From CAVVEC01 sp963747105 (GTDB lineage: Bacteria; Acidobacteriota; Terriglobia; Terriglobales; Acidobacteriaceae), in NCBI GenBank assembly GCA_963747105.1, contig CAVVEC010000008.1, positions 420,250 to 484,249 of the forward strand: a stretch of 64,000 bases of DNA, given 5' to 3'. Shown here piece after piece: positions 1 to 8,368 of this stretch. The notes under the pieces are model-generated. The model saw only the letters and a list, made by a program, of their open reading frames with translations, was not told the origin of the DNA and did no database searches. Position numbers and translations under genes: made by a program. Numbering within the stretch: the stretch's first letter is position 1; each line of letters starts with the position of its first letter.

Positions 1-17
1 GGCGCCCTCGCCCGCGA
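1..17. repeat. REP palindrome class A (partial, at window edge)
   Basis: The window opens in the core of the class A REP palindrome (GGGCGCCCTCGCCCGCG), cut by the window edge. The same core recurs at 122-150, 331-357, 696-721 and 802-829 around the RAYT gene. Confidence 0.7.
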
Positions 18-121
18 AAAAAGGCACATTCAGCCGACAATCCCGTTCTGGCAACGAACTTGCCAAACATGTTCGGTCGTCACTGACATCCAGTTTTCCG
101 GCAATTAACTCTGCAACCAGC

Positions 122-150
122 TGTGGCGGGCGAGGCCGCCCGCCCTACAC
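122..150. repeat. REP palindrome class A upstream of RAYT
   Basis: TGTGGCGGGCGAGGC followed by CGCCCGCC forms a GC-rich hairpin immediately 5' of the RAYT gene. It is one of the flanking REPs expected for this transposase class. Confidence 0.75.
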
Positions 151-155
151 GTCCC

Positions 156-692
156 ATGTCCAGCAAAGTTCCGTTGCCAGCGAAATACTGCTATCGCCGT
201 CGCCTCCCTCACTTGCAGAAAGCGGACGCGGCGCTGTTCGTCACCTTCTGTACTGGCGTGCGCCTGATCTTGCCGGATCAGGCCCGCGATCTTGTTTTTG
301 AACACTGTCTGCGGGAGGGTGGCCTGGCAAGTGTGGCGCGGGCGCCCTCGCCCGCGAAAGGTCAGCCCCCGCGAATTCACTTGTACGCAGTCGTAATCAT
401 TCCGGACCACGTCCATCTGCTGTTTTCGCCCTTGCGGAACGGGAACGGTTGGCCCTTCCCCCTGGTGGACATCCTGCAATCCTTGAAAAGCGCCACGGCA
501 CATCGCATGAACAAGCTTCTCCATAACTCAGGTCCGGTCTGGGAGGAAGAGTCGTTCGATCATGTGTTGCGGTCCGGTGAAAGCTTGAAGGAGAAATGCG
601 AGTACATCCGGCAGAATCCGGTAGAAGCAGGGCTGGTGAAAAGGCCTGAAGACTATCCCTGGCTGTGGATCGAGCCCGAGGTGAAAGATTGA
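156..692 (+). CDS. REP-associated tyrosine transposase (RAYT, Y1_Tnp fold)
   Basis: Single-strand-specific HUH-type transposase of the IS200-like Y1_Tnp superfamily, the group that handles REP palindromes. The metal-binding HxH is visible as HVHLL (IPDHVHLLF), and the family signature EYIRQNPVEAGLV contains the likely catalytic tyrosine. I start at the second in-frame ATG (MSSKVPL) because the upstream ATG lies inside a REP. Length (178 aa) is normal for RAYTs. Class A REPs flank the gene in opposite orientations (122-150; 696-721; 802-829). Another REP (331-357) lies inside the reading frame and encodes ARAPSPAKG between the N-terminal part and the HxH motif, so the protein probably carries a small non-native loop. 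There is no IS-type terminal inverted repeat, which fits a RAYT rather than an insertion sequence. Confidence 0.88.
   Translation: MSSKVPLPAKYCYRRRLPHLQKADAALFVTFCTGVRLILPDQARDLVFEHCLREGGLASVARAPSPAKGQPPRIHLYAVVIIPDHVHLLFSPLRNGNGWPFPLVDILQSLKSATAHRMNKLLHNSGPVWEEESFDHVLRSGESLKEKCEYIRQNPVEAGLVKRPEDYPWLWIEPEVKD
331..357. repeat. Class A REP inside the RAYT coding sequence
   Basis: GTGTGGCGCGGGCGCC followed by CTCGCCCGCG is the same sequence as the external REPs, here in frame within the transposase gene. Confidence 0.85.
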
Positions 693-695
693 CCG

Positions 696-721
696 GTGTG
701 GCGCGGGCGCCCTCGCCCGCG
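696..721. repeat. Class A REP 3' of RAYT (first of inverted pair)
   Basis: Sequence GTGTGGCGCGGGCGCC plus CTCGCCCGC; with the inverted copy at 802-829 it forms a BIME-like pair just after the RAYT stop codon. Confidence 0.85.
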
Positions 722-801
722 GCTTCTGACTTTGCTGGCACTGTCAAAAGAACCGTTAACAGCGGGCAAAATGGCAGACTTTAATTGCGGACTCCGGCCT
801 C

Positions 802-829
802 TCGCGGGCGAGGGCGCCCGCGCCACACG
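802..829. repeat. Class A REP, inverted copy
   Basis: CGCGGGCGAGGGCGCC then CGCGCCACAC is the reverse complement of the 696-721 copy. Confidence 0.85.
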
Positions 830-831
830 TT

Positions 832-1020
832 AGAACGTGGCCTTTATTTATGCTGGCAACCTGCGGCGTTTGCGCGGCGTCTGAGCCGCGCGCCGCAGTC
901 CTGAGCGAGCGAAGCGAGTCGAAGGATCTCTTGAGCCGCTTTGCGGGCGTGACCCTGAGCGTAGTCGAAGGGGGAGCCCGCAGCCGAAATCCCGAGCGTT
1001 CTGTGCGAGGAATCTGCTAC
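832..1020. repeat. Composite dispersed repeat, copy 1 (rrn-terminator/5S-derived left end)
   Basis: The left end (GAACGTGGCCTTTATTTATG then CTGGCAAC) is nearly identical to the right arm of the rrn terminator plus the last bases of 5S at 6599-6624. It continues into a hairpin (CTGCGGCG ... CGCCGCAG) and a GAGCGAAGCGAG-type tail. The body recurs at 1918-2098 and 2760-2957. Reading frames predicted here are repeat artefacts. Confidence 0.75.
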
Positions 1021-1071
1021 GGTTCCAGGTTAGCGTCCGAAAGGCGTGGACGCGAACCTGGGCCATGAGCC

Positions 1072-1803
1072 TTAGTGACCGTGGTCGCCCGAATCCGCCG
1101 GCGTTCCGTCCGACCACTTGCTTACCGGAACGTCAATTGTGGTATAGCGGCCTATTTTTTCTTCGTGCGCGTCCAACGGGACGTCGTCCCCCAGGTCGGA
1201 TCCCAAGGCTTTAGGGTCGATTTCGGAAACAAAAAACATCACGTGGGGAAGCCACGGTCCTTTGACGCCGGCATTCAAATACCCTTGCTTTGACAACATG
1301 TAGGACATCGAACCGGGTTCGGGTGTGGGCAGCTCACCTTTCGCGATGCCGTCTATTATGGCGTCTTCTATTTGGGTGTTCGAACGTCCGGCAATCGCTA
1401 GTTCAGTCTTCTTGAAGTAGATCGGAAGAAATGACCGCGCACCCGGAGCGCTGAGGCAGATCGGACCATGTATCTTTGGGTCCCAAAAAGCCGGATTGTT
1501 CTTCGGTAAGTCCCATGATCGTCCCACCGCGCATACGAAACCGTTCTTCCCCTCCACGGCAGTTTCATAGCCATGCCTTCCGAGGACCATAACCGTGGCG
1601 TCCTTGGCAACCGATGGCGGAGCCGCGCTGCGGGCCATCGCAATCTCCGCATCGCGGTCCATCAGATAGCGATCGATTGAGGCCATGGTGCTGGTGGGAT
1701 ACGAATTCCGGGCGTCCGCTGCCCGTGCTGGCCCCGCCGCGCCTAGCGCGACCACCAGCGTGAAGCCTTCCAGGGCGATAGTCCTAGCTAAGTTGCGGAT
1801 CAT
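1072..1803 (-). CDS. Secreted protein of unknown function
   Basis: I start at the ATG preceded by AAAGGAAA (minus strand), which gives 243 aa beginning MIRNLARTIALEG. A signal peptide is visible: basic n-region, hydrophobic stretch LVVALGAAG, and PARA|ADA as a plausible signal peptidase site near residue 28. The mature part has no motif I recognise with certainty. It contains cysteines in GFVCAVG and GPICLSAPG and ends in a short His/Asp-rich tail (DSGDHGH). It stands alone between two copies of the composite repeat. No function is assigned. Confidence 0.7.
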   Translation of the reverse strand: MIRNLARTIALEGFTLVVALGAAGPARAADARNSYPTSTMASIDRYLMDRDAEIAMARSAAPPSVAKDATVMVLGRHGYETAVEGKNGFVCAVGRSWDLPKNNPAFWDPKIHGPICLSAPGARSFLPIYFKKTELAIAGRSNTQIEDAIIDGIAKGELPTPEPGSMSYMLSKQGYLNAGVKGPWLPHVMFFVSEIDPKALGSDLGDDVPLDAHEEKIGRYTTIDVPVSKWSDGTPADSGDHGH

Positions 1804-1917
1804 GGAGTTTCCTTTCGATACCAATTCTCTACCTTCACACCTTGATGCGGCGGCCACGGCGGATCGTTGTATCCTCAAAGCTCAACCCGGTTGGTATGCT
1901 GGGGAGGTGGGGCGGGA

Positions 1918-2098
1918 GTGCCATCGGCCTTGCGGGGCTTAACTTGCGCTGTTTGCGCGGCGTCCGAGCCGCGCTGCGCAATCCCGAGCGAAGCGTGGCG
2001 GAGTCGAGGGATCTCTTGCGACGCTTTCCGGGCGTGACCCTGAGCGCAGTCGAAGGGGGGAGCCCGCAGCCGAAATCCTGAGCGAAGTGGAAGGATCT
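1918..2098. repeat. Composite dispersed repeat, copy 2 (contains 5S-like segment)
   Basis: The left part (ATCGGCCTTGCGGGGCTTAA) matches the internal 5S rRNA sequence at about 6660-6684 with few mismatches. It then runs into the same GCGCGGCGTC hairpin and GAGCGAAGC tail as copies 1 and 3. Confidence 0.7.
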
Positions 2099-2139
2099 TC
2101 CGTGTTCCAGCTGTTTCTGTCGCCGTCGACCGGCAACCC

Positions 2140-2298
2140 TCAAGCGTGGACGATCTTGGCCGACTCGCGTTCCCGCGCAACCCAGCGCTGGCGCAGGCGC
2201 TCCAGCGGGTCGAGCGCCAGGCTGACGAGCCACGAGACCACCGCCGCAACACCGAGGCTGACCGCGATAGTGAGAGAAACCACCTTGAACACTTCCAT
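2140..2298 (-). CDS. Small single-pass membrane protein (52 aa)
   Basis: An ATG directly abuts the stop of the upstream gene (TAGATG on the minus strand), giving 52 aa that begin MEVFKVVSLTIAVSLG. One transmembrane helix (about residues 5-28) is followed by a basic tail (ERLRQRWVARERE). The adjacency implies translational coupling with the 89-aa membrane protein. No family is recognised; a two-component small membrane assembly is only an inference. Confidence 0.55.
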   Translation of the reverse strand: MEVFKVVSLTIAVSLGVAAVVSWLVSLALDPLERLRQRWVARERESAKIVHA

Positions 2299-2568
2299 CT
2301 AAGCTGCTCCCCAAATCACGATTCCGCAAATCAAACTTATCGCAAACATGCCCAGAAAGCAATTTGTCCAAGCCCTCTCGCGTGCGCTCATCTGCGATCG
2401 GTTCACATGGATCGAGACACCGGCCAGGGTTACAGTGGCCAGCACAATCAGGATGCTGGTGAGCACCATCCACTCCGGACCGAACCTCTCATGCAGCTTG
2501 TGATTGATAAACATGCTGCCCGTCGCGCCAATTGCCAGGATGCACAAGTCCGTCCCGCCTTCCGCCAC
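2299..2568 (-). CDS. Small multi-pass membrane protein (89 aa)
   Basis: GTG start, 89 aa. Two clear hydrophobic helices (MVLTSILIVLATVTLAG and FLGMFAISLICGIVIW) and a weaker N-terminal one (LCILAIGATGSMF). It is followed without a gap by the 52-aa membrane protein. Upstream on the same strand is a possible 28-residue hydrophobic peptide (GTG at about 2683) and a TATAAT at 2693-2698 that could be the -10 of this operon. The family is not recognised. Confidence 0.55.
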   Translation of the reverse strand: MAEGGTDLCILAIGATGSMFINHKLHERFGPEWMVLTSILIVLATVTLAGVSIHVNRSQMSARERAWTNCFLGMFAISLICGIVIWGAA

Positions 2569-2759
2569 CTGCGTCGGGATGGTGGTGTTCTTGTCAAAAC
2601 TGAATCACTCCTACCGCAACCAAGGCGATCAGCGGAACAAAAATGTGCGCACAGAGGGAGAGCAGCACCAACCACCTCACAAGCGTGAGCTGATTATAGT
2701 GTCCGTGCCGTCCGTCCCTTCCATTGAGAAAAGAAAAATGACAAAGCTTCCCAAAACGG

Positions 2760-2957
2760 AAAAGGCCACGCTCATTTCTGAACGTGGCCTTTACTTAATG
2801 CTGGCAACCTGCGGCGTTTGCGCGGCGTCTGAGCCGCGCGCCGCAGTCCTGAGCGAGCGAAGCGAGTCGAAGGATCTCTTGAGGCGCTTTGCGGGCGTGA
2901 GCGAAGCGGGGAGCCCGCAGCCGAAATCCCGAAGCGTTTCTGTGCGAGGGATCTCTG
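2760..2957. repeat. Composite dispersed repeat, copy 3 (with complete rrn-type terminator hairpin)
   Basis: Begins with AAAGGCCACG, loop CTCATTTCTGAA, CGTGGCCTTT, identical to the rrn terminator at 6579-6610. It continues CTGGCAAC and then the same hairpin and tail as copy 1. The copy abuts the 5' end of the broken gene at 2977. Confidence 0.8.
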
Positions 2958-2976
2958 ACTGCTTATACTACTGCCA

Positions 2977-3669
2977 GTGACGTTTTTCGATCGAAACGGC
3001 AACCCGGCCTCGTACCATCAATGGCTCGCCACTTACGAGCCATCGTATTTCCTCGGCGGGATGCAGTTCGGACGTAGAGTCAACCAGCGAAACCAGAGCA
3101 GCCTGTTTATTGAGAATCAGGCTGACGCTCTCTTGACTCAACCGAGGGCGCTTTCGCAAACGGATCTAACCTTAGCCTTGGCATGGAAAATCGGAGCCAT
3201 CGATCATGGCGCCTCGACAGCGAGTCTAGTATGGAATCCGGCGAACTTCCCGACGGCACTGATCGGCCCACGATACAACTGGGACTTCTCGCTGAGCATT
3301 CCTTGCTTGGCGACAAATATGGCCGCGATTGTCCAACGGCTAGCGGCTGATCCTGCATATCTGCTTGGCTTGAAATTGCCGGGCACAGGCTTCGGTCCCA
3401 CGAACAGGCTGGCGATTCAGTTTTTCGTTACCCACGGTAGCGAGCCGCTCTATGACCAGTTCGCCTACAAAGGGGCGCTGGCAATTGACCAGAATCTTCA
3501 ACCGTGCGTGGGAGCGCCCGTAACAGGCTATAAGGAGGTTCAAAATTGGGGCGATTAGCAGACCTTTAAGTCCCTGCTGAGGAGGATTGGCCTTCAGGCG
3601 CATGGGAACATGTTCATTTCTCGCGAGGATGACAGGGCGCTCTGGGTATACGGGCATCTTTTCAAGTAG
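2977..3669 (+). pseudogene. Hypothetical gene interrupted by an in-frame TAG
   Basis: The first segment (GTG start, 193 aa) ends at TAG 3556-3558. Reading through in the same frame gives 36 more protein-like residues (QTFKSLLRRIGLQ ... WVYGHLFK) before TAG 3667-3669. I therefore see one gene of about 230 codons with a nonsense mutation. Its 5' end sits about 20 bp after a composite repeat, so its native start and promoter may have been replaced. The product family is not recognised; no signal peptide or catalytic motif is obvious. Confidence 0.6.
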
Positions 3670-3694
3670 AGACAAACTCCTTTGGCGAACTGTC

Positions 3695-3943
3695 CTACAT
3701 ACCCTTTTTCGGAAGCGGCTTAATGGAAGCTGAATTGACAGGCGGCCGGAAGTTCATCTCTTTCACTCTAGCTTGGTACCTCTTCTTCTTGGTATGGCGG
3801 AGACCTTCTTGATAGAGAATCGCCTTGTTCGTTAAGGGGCGCTGCCGTCGCTGCTCATCGCTCGCCGAATGAGGAAGGCCTTCAACCTGCGCTTGCAAGT
3901 CTCGCTTGTTTTTCGCCACTCGGTCCCAGTTCATTTTGGCCAT
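3695..3943 (-). CDS. Small conserved-looking hypothetical protein
   Basis: 82 aa from the ATG preceded by GGAG (MAKMNWDRVAKNKRDL). Strongly basic and hydrophilic, rich in Lys/Arg, without membrane segments. The MNWDRV opening resembles short uncharacterised proteins scattered in bacterial genomes, but I cannot name a family. It ends about 310 bp left of the IS66 insertion. Confidence 0.5.
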   Translation of the reverse strand: MAKMNWDRVAKNKRDLQAQVEGLPHSASDEQRRQRPLTNKAILYQEGLRHTKKKRYQARVKEMNFRPPVNSASIKPLPKKGM

Positions 3944-4053
3944 GAGTACTCCAGCGTTCACAACCCGCATCTAGTCTATCCTAACCCTTATGGCGCGAAC
4001 TTTCGTAAGCGTTCGGTGTAAGCCGTATTGACCAGGTGCGGGACTCGTTCTAA

Positions 4054-5631
4054 CTAAGCTGCGGATTGGCTTGCGAGAGTTAGGCTTGCGGCGATGTTCC
4101 AAGGCAGTAATTCCTCGATGCGAGTGATGGGGTGATCGGCGATCCGCGACAGCACTTCGTGCAGATAGGCTTCCGGATCCAGGCCGTTGAGTTTGGCCGA
4201 GCCGATTAAGCTGTAGATGGCAGCCGCCCGCTCACCTCCAGTATCTGATCCCGCAAACAAGTAATTCTTTCGACCGAGAGCAACCGCACGTAGAGCACGT
4301 TCTGCGGCGTTGTTGTCGATCTCGATGTGTCCGTCGTCGCAATAACGCAGTAATGCGTCCCAGCGTGAGAGGGCGTAGCGAATCGCTGCCGTCGTATCCG
4401 ACTTGCGCGAAAGCTTGGGGAGCGTCGCCTCGAACCACTGTCGCAGAGATTCGAGCAAGGGTCGCGCACGGGCGTTGCGAACTTGTTGTCGCTCTTCTGC
4501 TGGCCGACCGCGAATCTCTTTCTCGATCCCATACAGGGCTGCGATTCGCTCCAGGGCTTCGCTCGCTACCGGCGACGCATGCGCCTGTTGCAGATCGAAG
4601 AACTTGCGCCGCACGTGCGCCCAACACGCCGCTTCTTGGATGCGGCCGTCTTCGTAGAGTTGATTGAATCCGGCGTAGGCGTCGGCTTGCAGCGTTCCGC
4701 GAAACTCGCGCAGGTGCCGCTCGGGATGTTCCCCTTTGCGATCCGGCGAGTAGGCAAACCACACTGCCGGTGCCGCCAGCTCACCCGCAGGCCGGTCATC
4801 GCGGACATAGGTCCACAACCGCCCGGTCTTGGTCTTGCCATTCCCCGGAGCCAGCACCGGCACGGGCGTGTCGTCGGCGTGCAGTTTTCCGGAGGCCGTC
4901 ACGTAACGGCGCAGCACTTCAAGCAGTGGTTCTAACAACTGGCTGGTTCCACCCACCCAGTCGGCCAGGGTCGAGCGCTCCAACTCAATGCCCTGGCGCC
5001 CATAAATCTCCGACTGGCGATACAACGGCAAATGGTCGGCATACTTCGAGACCAGTACGTGAGCCAACAGTCCAGGCCCGGCTACCCCGCGTTCGATAGG
5101 TCGGCTTGGCGCCGACGCTTGCACGATGTGGTCACACTTCGTACAGCTCAACTTGGGCCGCACGTGGCGAACCACGAAGAAGCTCGCCGGCACGTACTCC
5201 AGCATCTCGGAAACGTCCTCGCCCAACTTACTCAGCGCACCGCCACAATCCGGACAAGCCGATTCTTTCGGTTCGTGCCTCTGCGTTTGACGGGGCAGAT
5301 GATCGGGTAACGGCCGACGGGCTGGTTTCGCAACAGTACTACTACTAATAAGGAGGGGAGATGTCGTGGCCCCAGGCTTACTCTCCGGCTGGCTTGCGCT
5401 CTCGACGGGTTTCGCTTGCAGATCTTCCAGCCGTAACTCCAATTGCTCGATCTGCCGCGCCAGCTTCTCCGACTTCCGCCCAAACTGCATGCGCTGCAGC
5501 TTGGCGATCAGCAGCTTGAGATGCTCGATCTCGCTTTCGCGCCAGAGCAGTTGCTCATGTTGCGCCAGAACTAGCGCTTTCAACGCTTCCGTCGGAAGCA
5601 GGTTCAGATCCGGAAGCGGGTTGCCTGACAT
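4054..5631 (-). CDS. tnpC: IS66 family transposase TnpC
   Basis: 525-aa DDE transposase. A coiled-coil N-terminus (HEQLLWRESEIEHLKLL) precedes a zinc-finger-like CPDCGG and CTKC region (about residues 126-165). The acidic residues are in LHADDTPVPVL, LQADAYAGF and the NNAAERALR segment, and the IS66 C-terminal region (ADHPITRIEELLPWN) is present. Length is normal and there is no frameshift. It is the last gene of the element, 75 nt after tnpB. Confidence 0.95.
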   Translation of the reverse strand: MSGNPLPDLNLLPTEALKALVLAQHEQLLWRESEIEHLKLLIAKLQRMQFGRKSEKLARQIEQLELRLEDLQAKPVESASQPESKPGATTSPLLISSSTVAKPARRPLPDHLPRQTQRHEPKESACPDCGGALSKLGEDVSEMLEYVPASFFVVRHVRPKLSCTKCDHIVQASAPSRPIERGVAGPGLLAHVLVSKYADHLPLYRQSEIYGRQGIELERSTLADWVGGTSQLLEPLLEVLRRYVTASGKLHADDTPVPVLAPGNGKTKTGRLWTYVRDDRPAGELAAPAVWFAYSPDRKGEHPERHLREFRGTLQADAYAGFNQLYEDGRIQEAACWAHVRRKFFDLQQAHASPVASEALERIAALYGIEKEIRGRPAEERQQVRNARARPLLESLRQWFEATLPKLSRKSDTTAAIRYALSRWDALLRYCDDGHIEIDNNAAERALRAVALGRKNYLFAGSDTGGERAAAIYSLIGSAKLNGLDPEAYLHEVLSRIADHPITRIEELLPWNIAASLTLASQSAA

Positions 5632-5706
5632 GCGCGGAGTATCGCATGAATCTTCGCGCCACGATCTTCTCCGCGCAAAAAAAGTTGTGCAAAAGAACCT
5701 CGTGCG

Positions 5707-6054
5707 TTACACCGACAGTTGCGGATCCCAGGCGCGCTCCGGTCGCCGCCAGTCAATGCCTTCCAGCAGCATGGATAACTGCGCCCGCGTCAGCGAAACC
5801 GTACCGCTCGCCGCTTGCGGCCACACGAAACGTCCGCGCTCTAAACGCTTCGAAAATAGACAAAGCCCATCGCCATCGAACCACAAAACCTTGATCAAAT
5901 CGCCGCGCCGCCCGCGAAACACGAACACATGACCCGAGAACGGACTCTGCTCCAGTTGGGTTTGTACCAGCGAGCTCAGCCCGGTGAAACCCCGCCGCAG
6001 ATCGGTCACGCCCGCTGCAATCCAAACCCGCGTGTTAGTGGGTGGCCCGATCAT
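5707..6054 (-). CDS. tnpB: IS66 family accessory protein TnpB
   Basis: 115 aa from the ATG overlapping the tnpA stop (ATGA). Contains the family hallmarks VTDLRRGFTGL, FVFRGRRGDLIKVLWFDGDG and LFSKRLERGRFVWP. It is required together with TnpA and TnpC for IS66 transposition in studied members. The longer upstream reading frame is tnpA sequence in another frame. Confidence 0.95.
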   Translation of the reverse strand: MIGPPTNTRVWIAAGVTDLRRGFTGLSSLVQTQLEQSPFSGHVFVFRGRRGDLIKVLWFDGDGLCLFSKRLERGRFVWPQAASGTVSLTRAQLSMLLEGIDWRRPERAWDPQLSV

Positions 6055-6434
6055 GCCCGCAGGCACTCCAACAACACCCGCAGCAAAACCGGATCGGCGC
6101 TGCCCTCGATGCGCACCTGCGCGTGTCGAAGTTTGATGTGAACCGTGCCCGCCAAACAAGTCGAAGAGCTCCCGCCACTCGACGATGTCATCAGCGACGG
6201 CGAGCTCTCGCTTACGCTGACCGGCAACAGCTTCATCGCACCGCTGCCTCCCAGTCGCCTTGCCAGATACAGCTTGCGCCAGTTGAAAACCAGGTTAGCG
6301 TTGACCCCGTGCGCCCGTGCCACTCTTGCTACCGATGCACCCTTCGCCAACGTCTCTTCGACAATCCCTCGCTTCTCCTCCAACGTCCGGTACCGCCGTT
6401 TAGGTGGGGTGGTTTGAGTGTATGTGTCCATCAT
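6051..6434 (-). CDS. tnpA: IS66 family TnpA (helix-turn-helix protein)
   Basis: 127 aa with an N-terminal HTH (EKRGIVEETLAKGASVARVARAHGVN is the helix region; NLVFNWRKLY follows). It is the first gene of the element and its stop overlaps the tnpB start by ATGA, implying coupled translation. Presumed to bind the element ends. Confidence 0.9.
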   Translation of the reverse strand: MMDTYTQTTPPKRRYRTLEEKRGIVEETLAKGASVARVARAHGVNANLVFNWRKLYLARRLGGSGAMKLLPVSVSESSPSLMTSSSGGSSSTCLAGTVHIKLRHAQVRIEGSADPVLLRVLLECLRA

Positions 6435-6578
6435 CGCTCCAAGTGGACACTATCGCTGGTGTCCACATCCAGAGCATGACTCCCACTTACACCTCTGTCC
6501 AGACGGCCACCAGCGGACGCTTACGAACTTTCGAACTTTCGCGGGGCAGGAGTGCCCGCGCCACACAAGACAAGCGGA

Positions 6579-6610
6579 AAAGGCCACGCTCATTTCTGAA
6601 CGTGGCCTTT
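6579..6610 (-). terminator. Rho-independent terminator of the rRNA operon
   Basis: On the minus strand a perfect 10-bp stem (AAAGGCCACG / CGTGGCCTTT) with a 12-nt loop follows 5S by a few bases and is followed by a short T run. An identical hairpin is copied in the composite repeat at 2760. Confidence 0.85.
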
Positions 6611-6615
6611 ATTTA

Positions 6616-6732
<117 letters not shown>

Positions 6733-6734
6733 AC

Positions 6735-6776
6735 TTGAAGCAGCTTCTAGCTACTAGCTCCTGGCTACTAGCTTGA
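6735..6776. repeat. AGCTA-type iterated repeat in the 23S-5S spacer
   Basis: Iterations of CTAGCTACTAGCTCCTGGC-like sequence. Same type as the blocks in the other rrn spacers and at 47093 and 52357. The rest of the 23S-5S spacer (6777-7048) shows nothing gene-like. Confidence 0.7.
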
Positions 6777-7048
6777 TTCTTCCGGCGCGGACTTCATCGC
6801 CATCCCTGGGAGAACCACGGCTGCAAACTTTCAAAGATCGTGAGGACGATGCCTCACAACTGAATAGATTGGGTGAGACGTTGCAAGCAATGTCTCTACA
6901 GCATTACTTCGGCTTTTCGTCGGCGCCCAGCGTCAGTATCTAATTTTTGTTCCCGCCCAAGTTCTGGTGGAACAAATCTTGCTCTCGCCTCAACTCAGGT
7001 TCTAGCTGAGAGCTGAAGGCTGATAGCTGACTGCTGGTTTTTCTGCAC

Positions 7049-7070
7049 CGAGTAAATTTTATGGTCAAGC
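7049..7070 (-). other. 23S processing stem, 3' arm
   Basis: 22 nt perfectly complementary to 10744-10765. Together they enclose 23S and form the double-stranded substrate expected for RNase III maturation of pre-23S. Confidence 0.85.
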
Positions 7071-7278
7071 CGAACGGGCGATTAGTACGGGTAAGCTACG
7101 TGAGTTACCTCACTTCGACTTCCCGCCTATCAACCAGGTAGTCTTCCTGGGCCCTTCTTATCCCTTACGGGTTGGGAGATCTCATCTTGAGGAGTGCTTC
7201 CCGCTTATATGCATTCAGCGGTTATCACAACCGAACTTCGCTACCCAGCTATGCCATTGGCATGACAGCTGGAACACA

Positions 7279-7317
<39 letters not shown>

Positions 7318-7377
7318 GTCCTCTCAAATCTCCTGCGCCCACAACAGATAGGGACCGAACTGTCTCGCGACGTTCTG

Positions 7378-7424
<47 letters not shown>

Positions 7425-7438
7425 AACCTTCTACAGCT

Positions 7439-7474
<36 letters not shown>

Positions 7475-7501
7475 GGAGCGTCGATATGAACTCTTGGCTC
7501 C

Positions 7502-7556
<55 letters not shown>

Positions 7557-7693
7557 GCAGAACCACCGGATCACTAAAGCCTACTTTCGTATCTGCTCGA
7601 CTTGTAGGTCTCGCAGTTAACCACGCTTATGCTTTTGCACTCGTCGGCTGATTTCCAAACAGCCTGAGCGTAGCTTCGCGCGCCTCCGTTACT

Positions 7694-7730
<37 letters not shown>

Positions 7731-7882
7731 TACTATGTCCCTTTCCCGGTTCACGGGAATAGGTTAGAACCACAGAACTCGCAGGGTGGTATCTCACCGG
7801 TGGCTCCCCCAAGTCCGAGAACCTGGGTTCAAAGCCTCCCACCTATCCTGCGCAGCAAGTGCCATAGTTCATAGTAAAGGTG

Positions 7883-7913
<31 letters not shown>

Positions 7914-7984
7914 TTGCGGGCAACCGGCATCTTCACCGGCACTACAAGTTCGCCGTGTCGCTCATTAAGACAGTCGCACTTTCG

Positions 7985-8031
<47 letters not shown>

Positions 8032-8101
8032 CGCATTGTTACTGCCTCGCAATCAAATCATTTCGATGTCGATATTGGATGTCGATGTCGATCTTGATTT
8101 G

Positions 8102-8166
8102 AAGGGGCACGGCTTTAGCCGCGCCACACGAGCCGCCTTGCCCTCGGCTTTAGCCGCTGAGGGAAG
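8102..8166. repeat. Class B REP inserted in the intron's 3' peripheral region
   Basis: GGGCACGGCTTTAGCCGCGC followed by CTCGGCTTTAGCCGCTGAGG; the same family as the repeats flanking the RAYT at 48749. Just 3' (8063-8096) are short GATGTCGAT iterations. Confidence 0.8.
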
Positions 8167-8302
8167 ACTTTCGTGCGAAGAGGAGTGGACATTTCTGCCA
8201 CTCTCTGCATGTCGCCATGCAGTCCGGACTATATCTTTTCCAATATTGAGTTGGAATCTGGCATATAGTCTCTGAGGATTCCAGCAGGATTCGGAAGCGC
8301 AA

Positions 8303-8368
8303 CCTCAGGGGCTAAAGCCCTCGAGATTTTGCCACCGTTACGGCACGACTGAAGTCGTGCCCTTCCCA
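8303..8368. repeat. Class B REP inserted in the intron's P5-P6 region
   Basis: Contains GGGGCTAAAGCCC and the hairpin GGCACGACTGAAGTCGTGCC followed by CTTCCC, matching the RAYT-associated repeats at 48713-48778 and 49235-49296. Confidence 0.85.

Larger units (their letters stand above)
4005..6524 (-). mobile_element. IS66-family insertion sequence, apparently complete
   Basis: 2520 bp carrying tnpA-tnpB-tnpC on the minus strand. Imperfect terminal inverted repeats begin GTAAGCGT at both ends (left from 4005, right reading inward from 6524; about 16 of 21 match). The 8-bp sequence GAACTTTC occurs immediately outside each end (3997-4004 and 6525-6532), the target duplication length known for IS66. 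On the right the same octamer is present twice in a row (6525-6540). The insertion lies just beyond the rrn terminator. Confidence 0.93.

Noticed and set aside
848..1117. Reading frames inside the composite repeat (also 1939-2136 and 2772-3002)
   Set aside because: Same translated repeat in several copies; no protein features.
3997..4004. GAACTTTC as a regulatory site
   Set aside because: It is explained as the IS66 target duplication.
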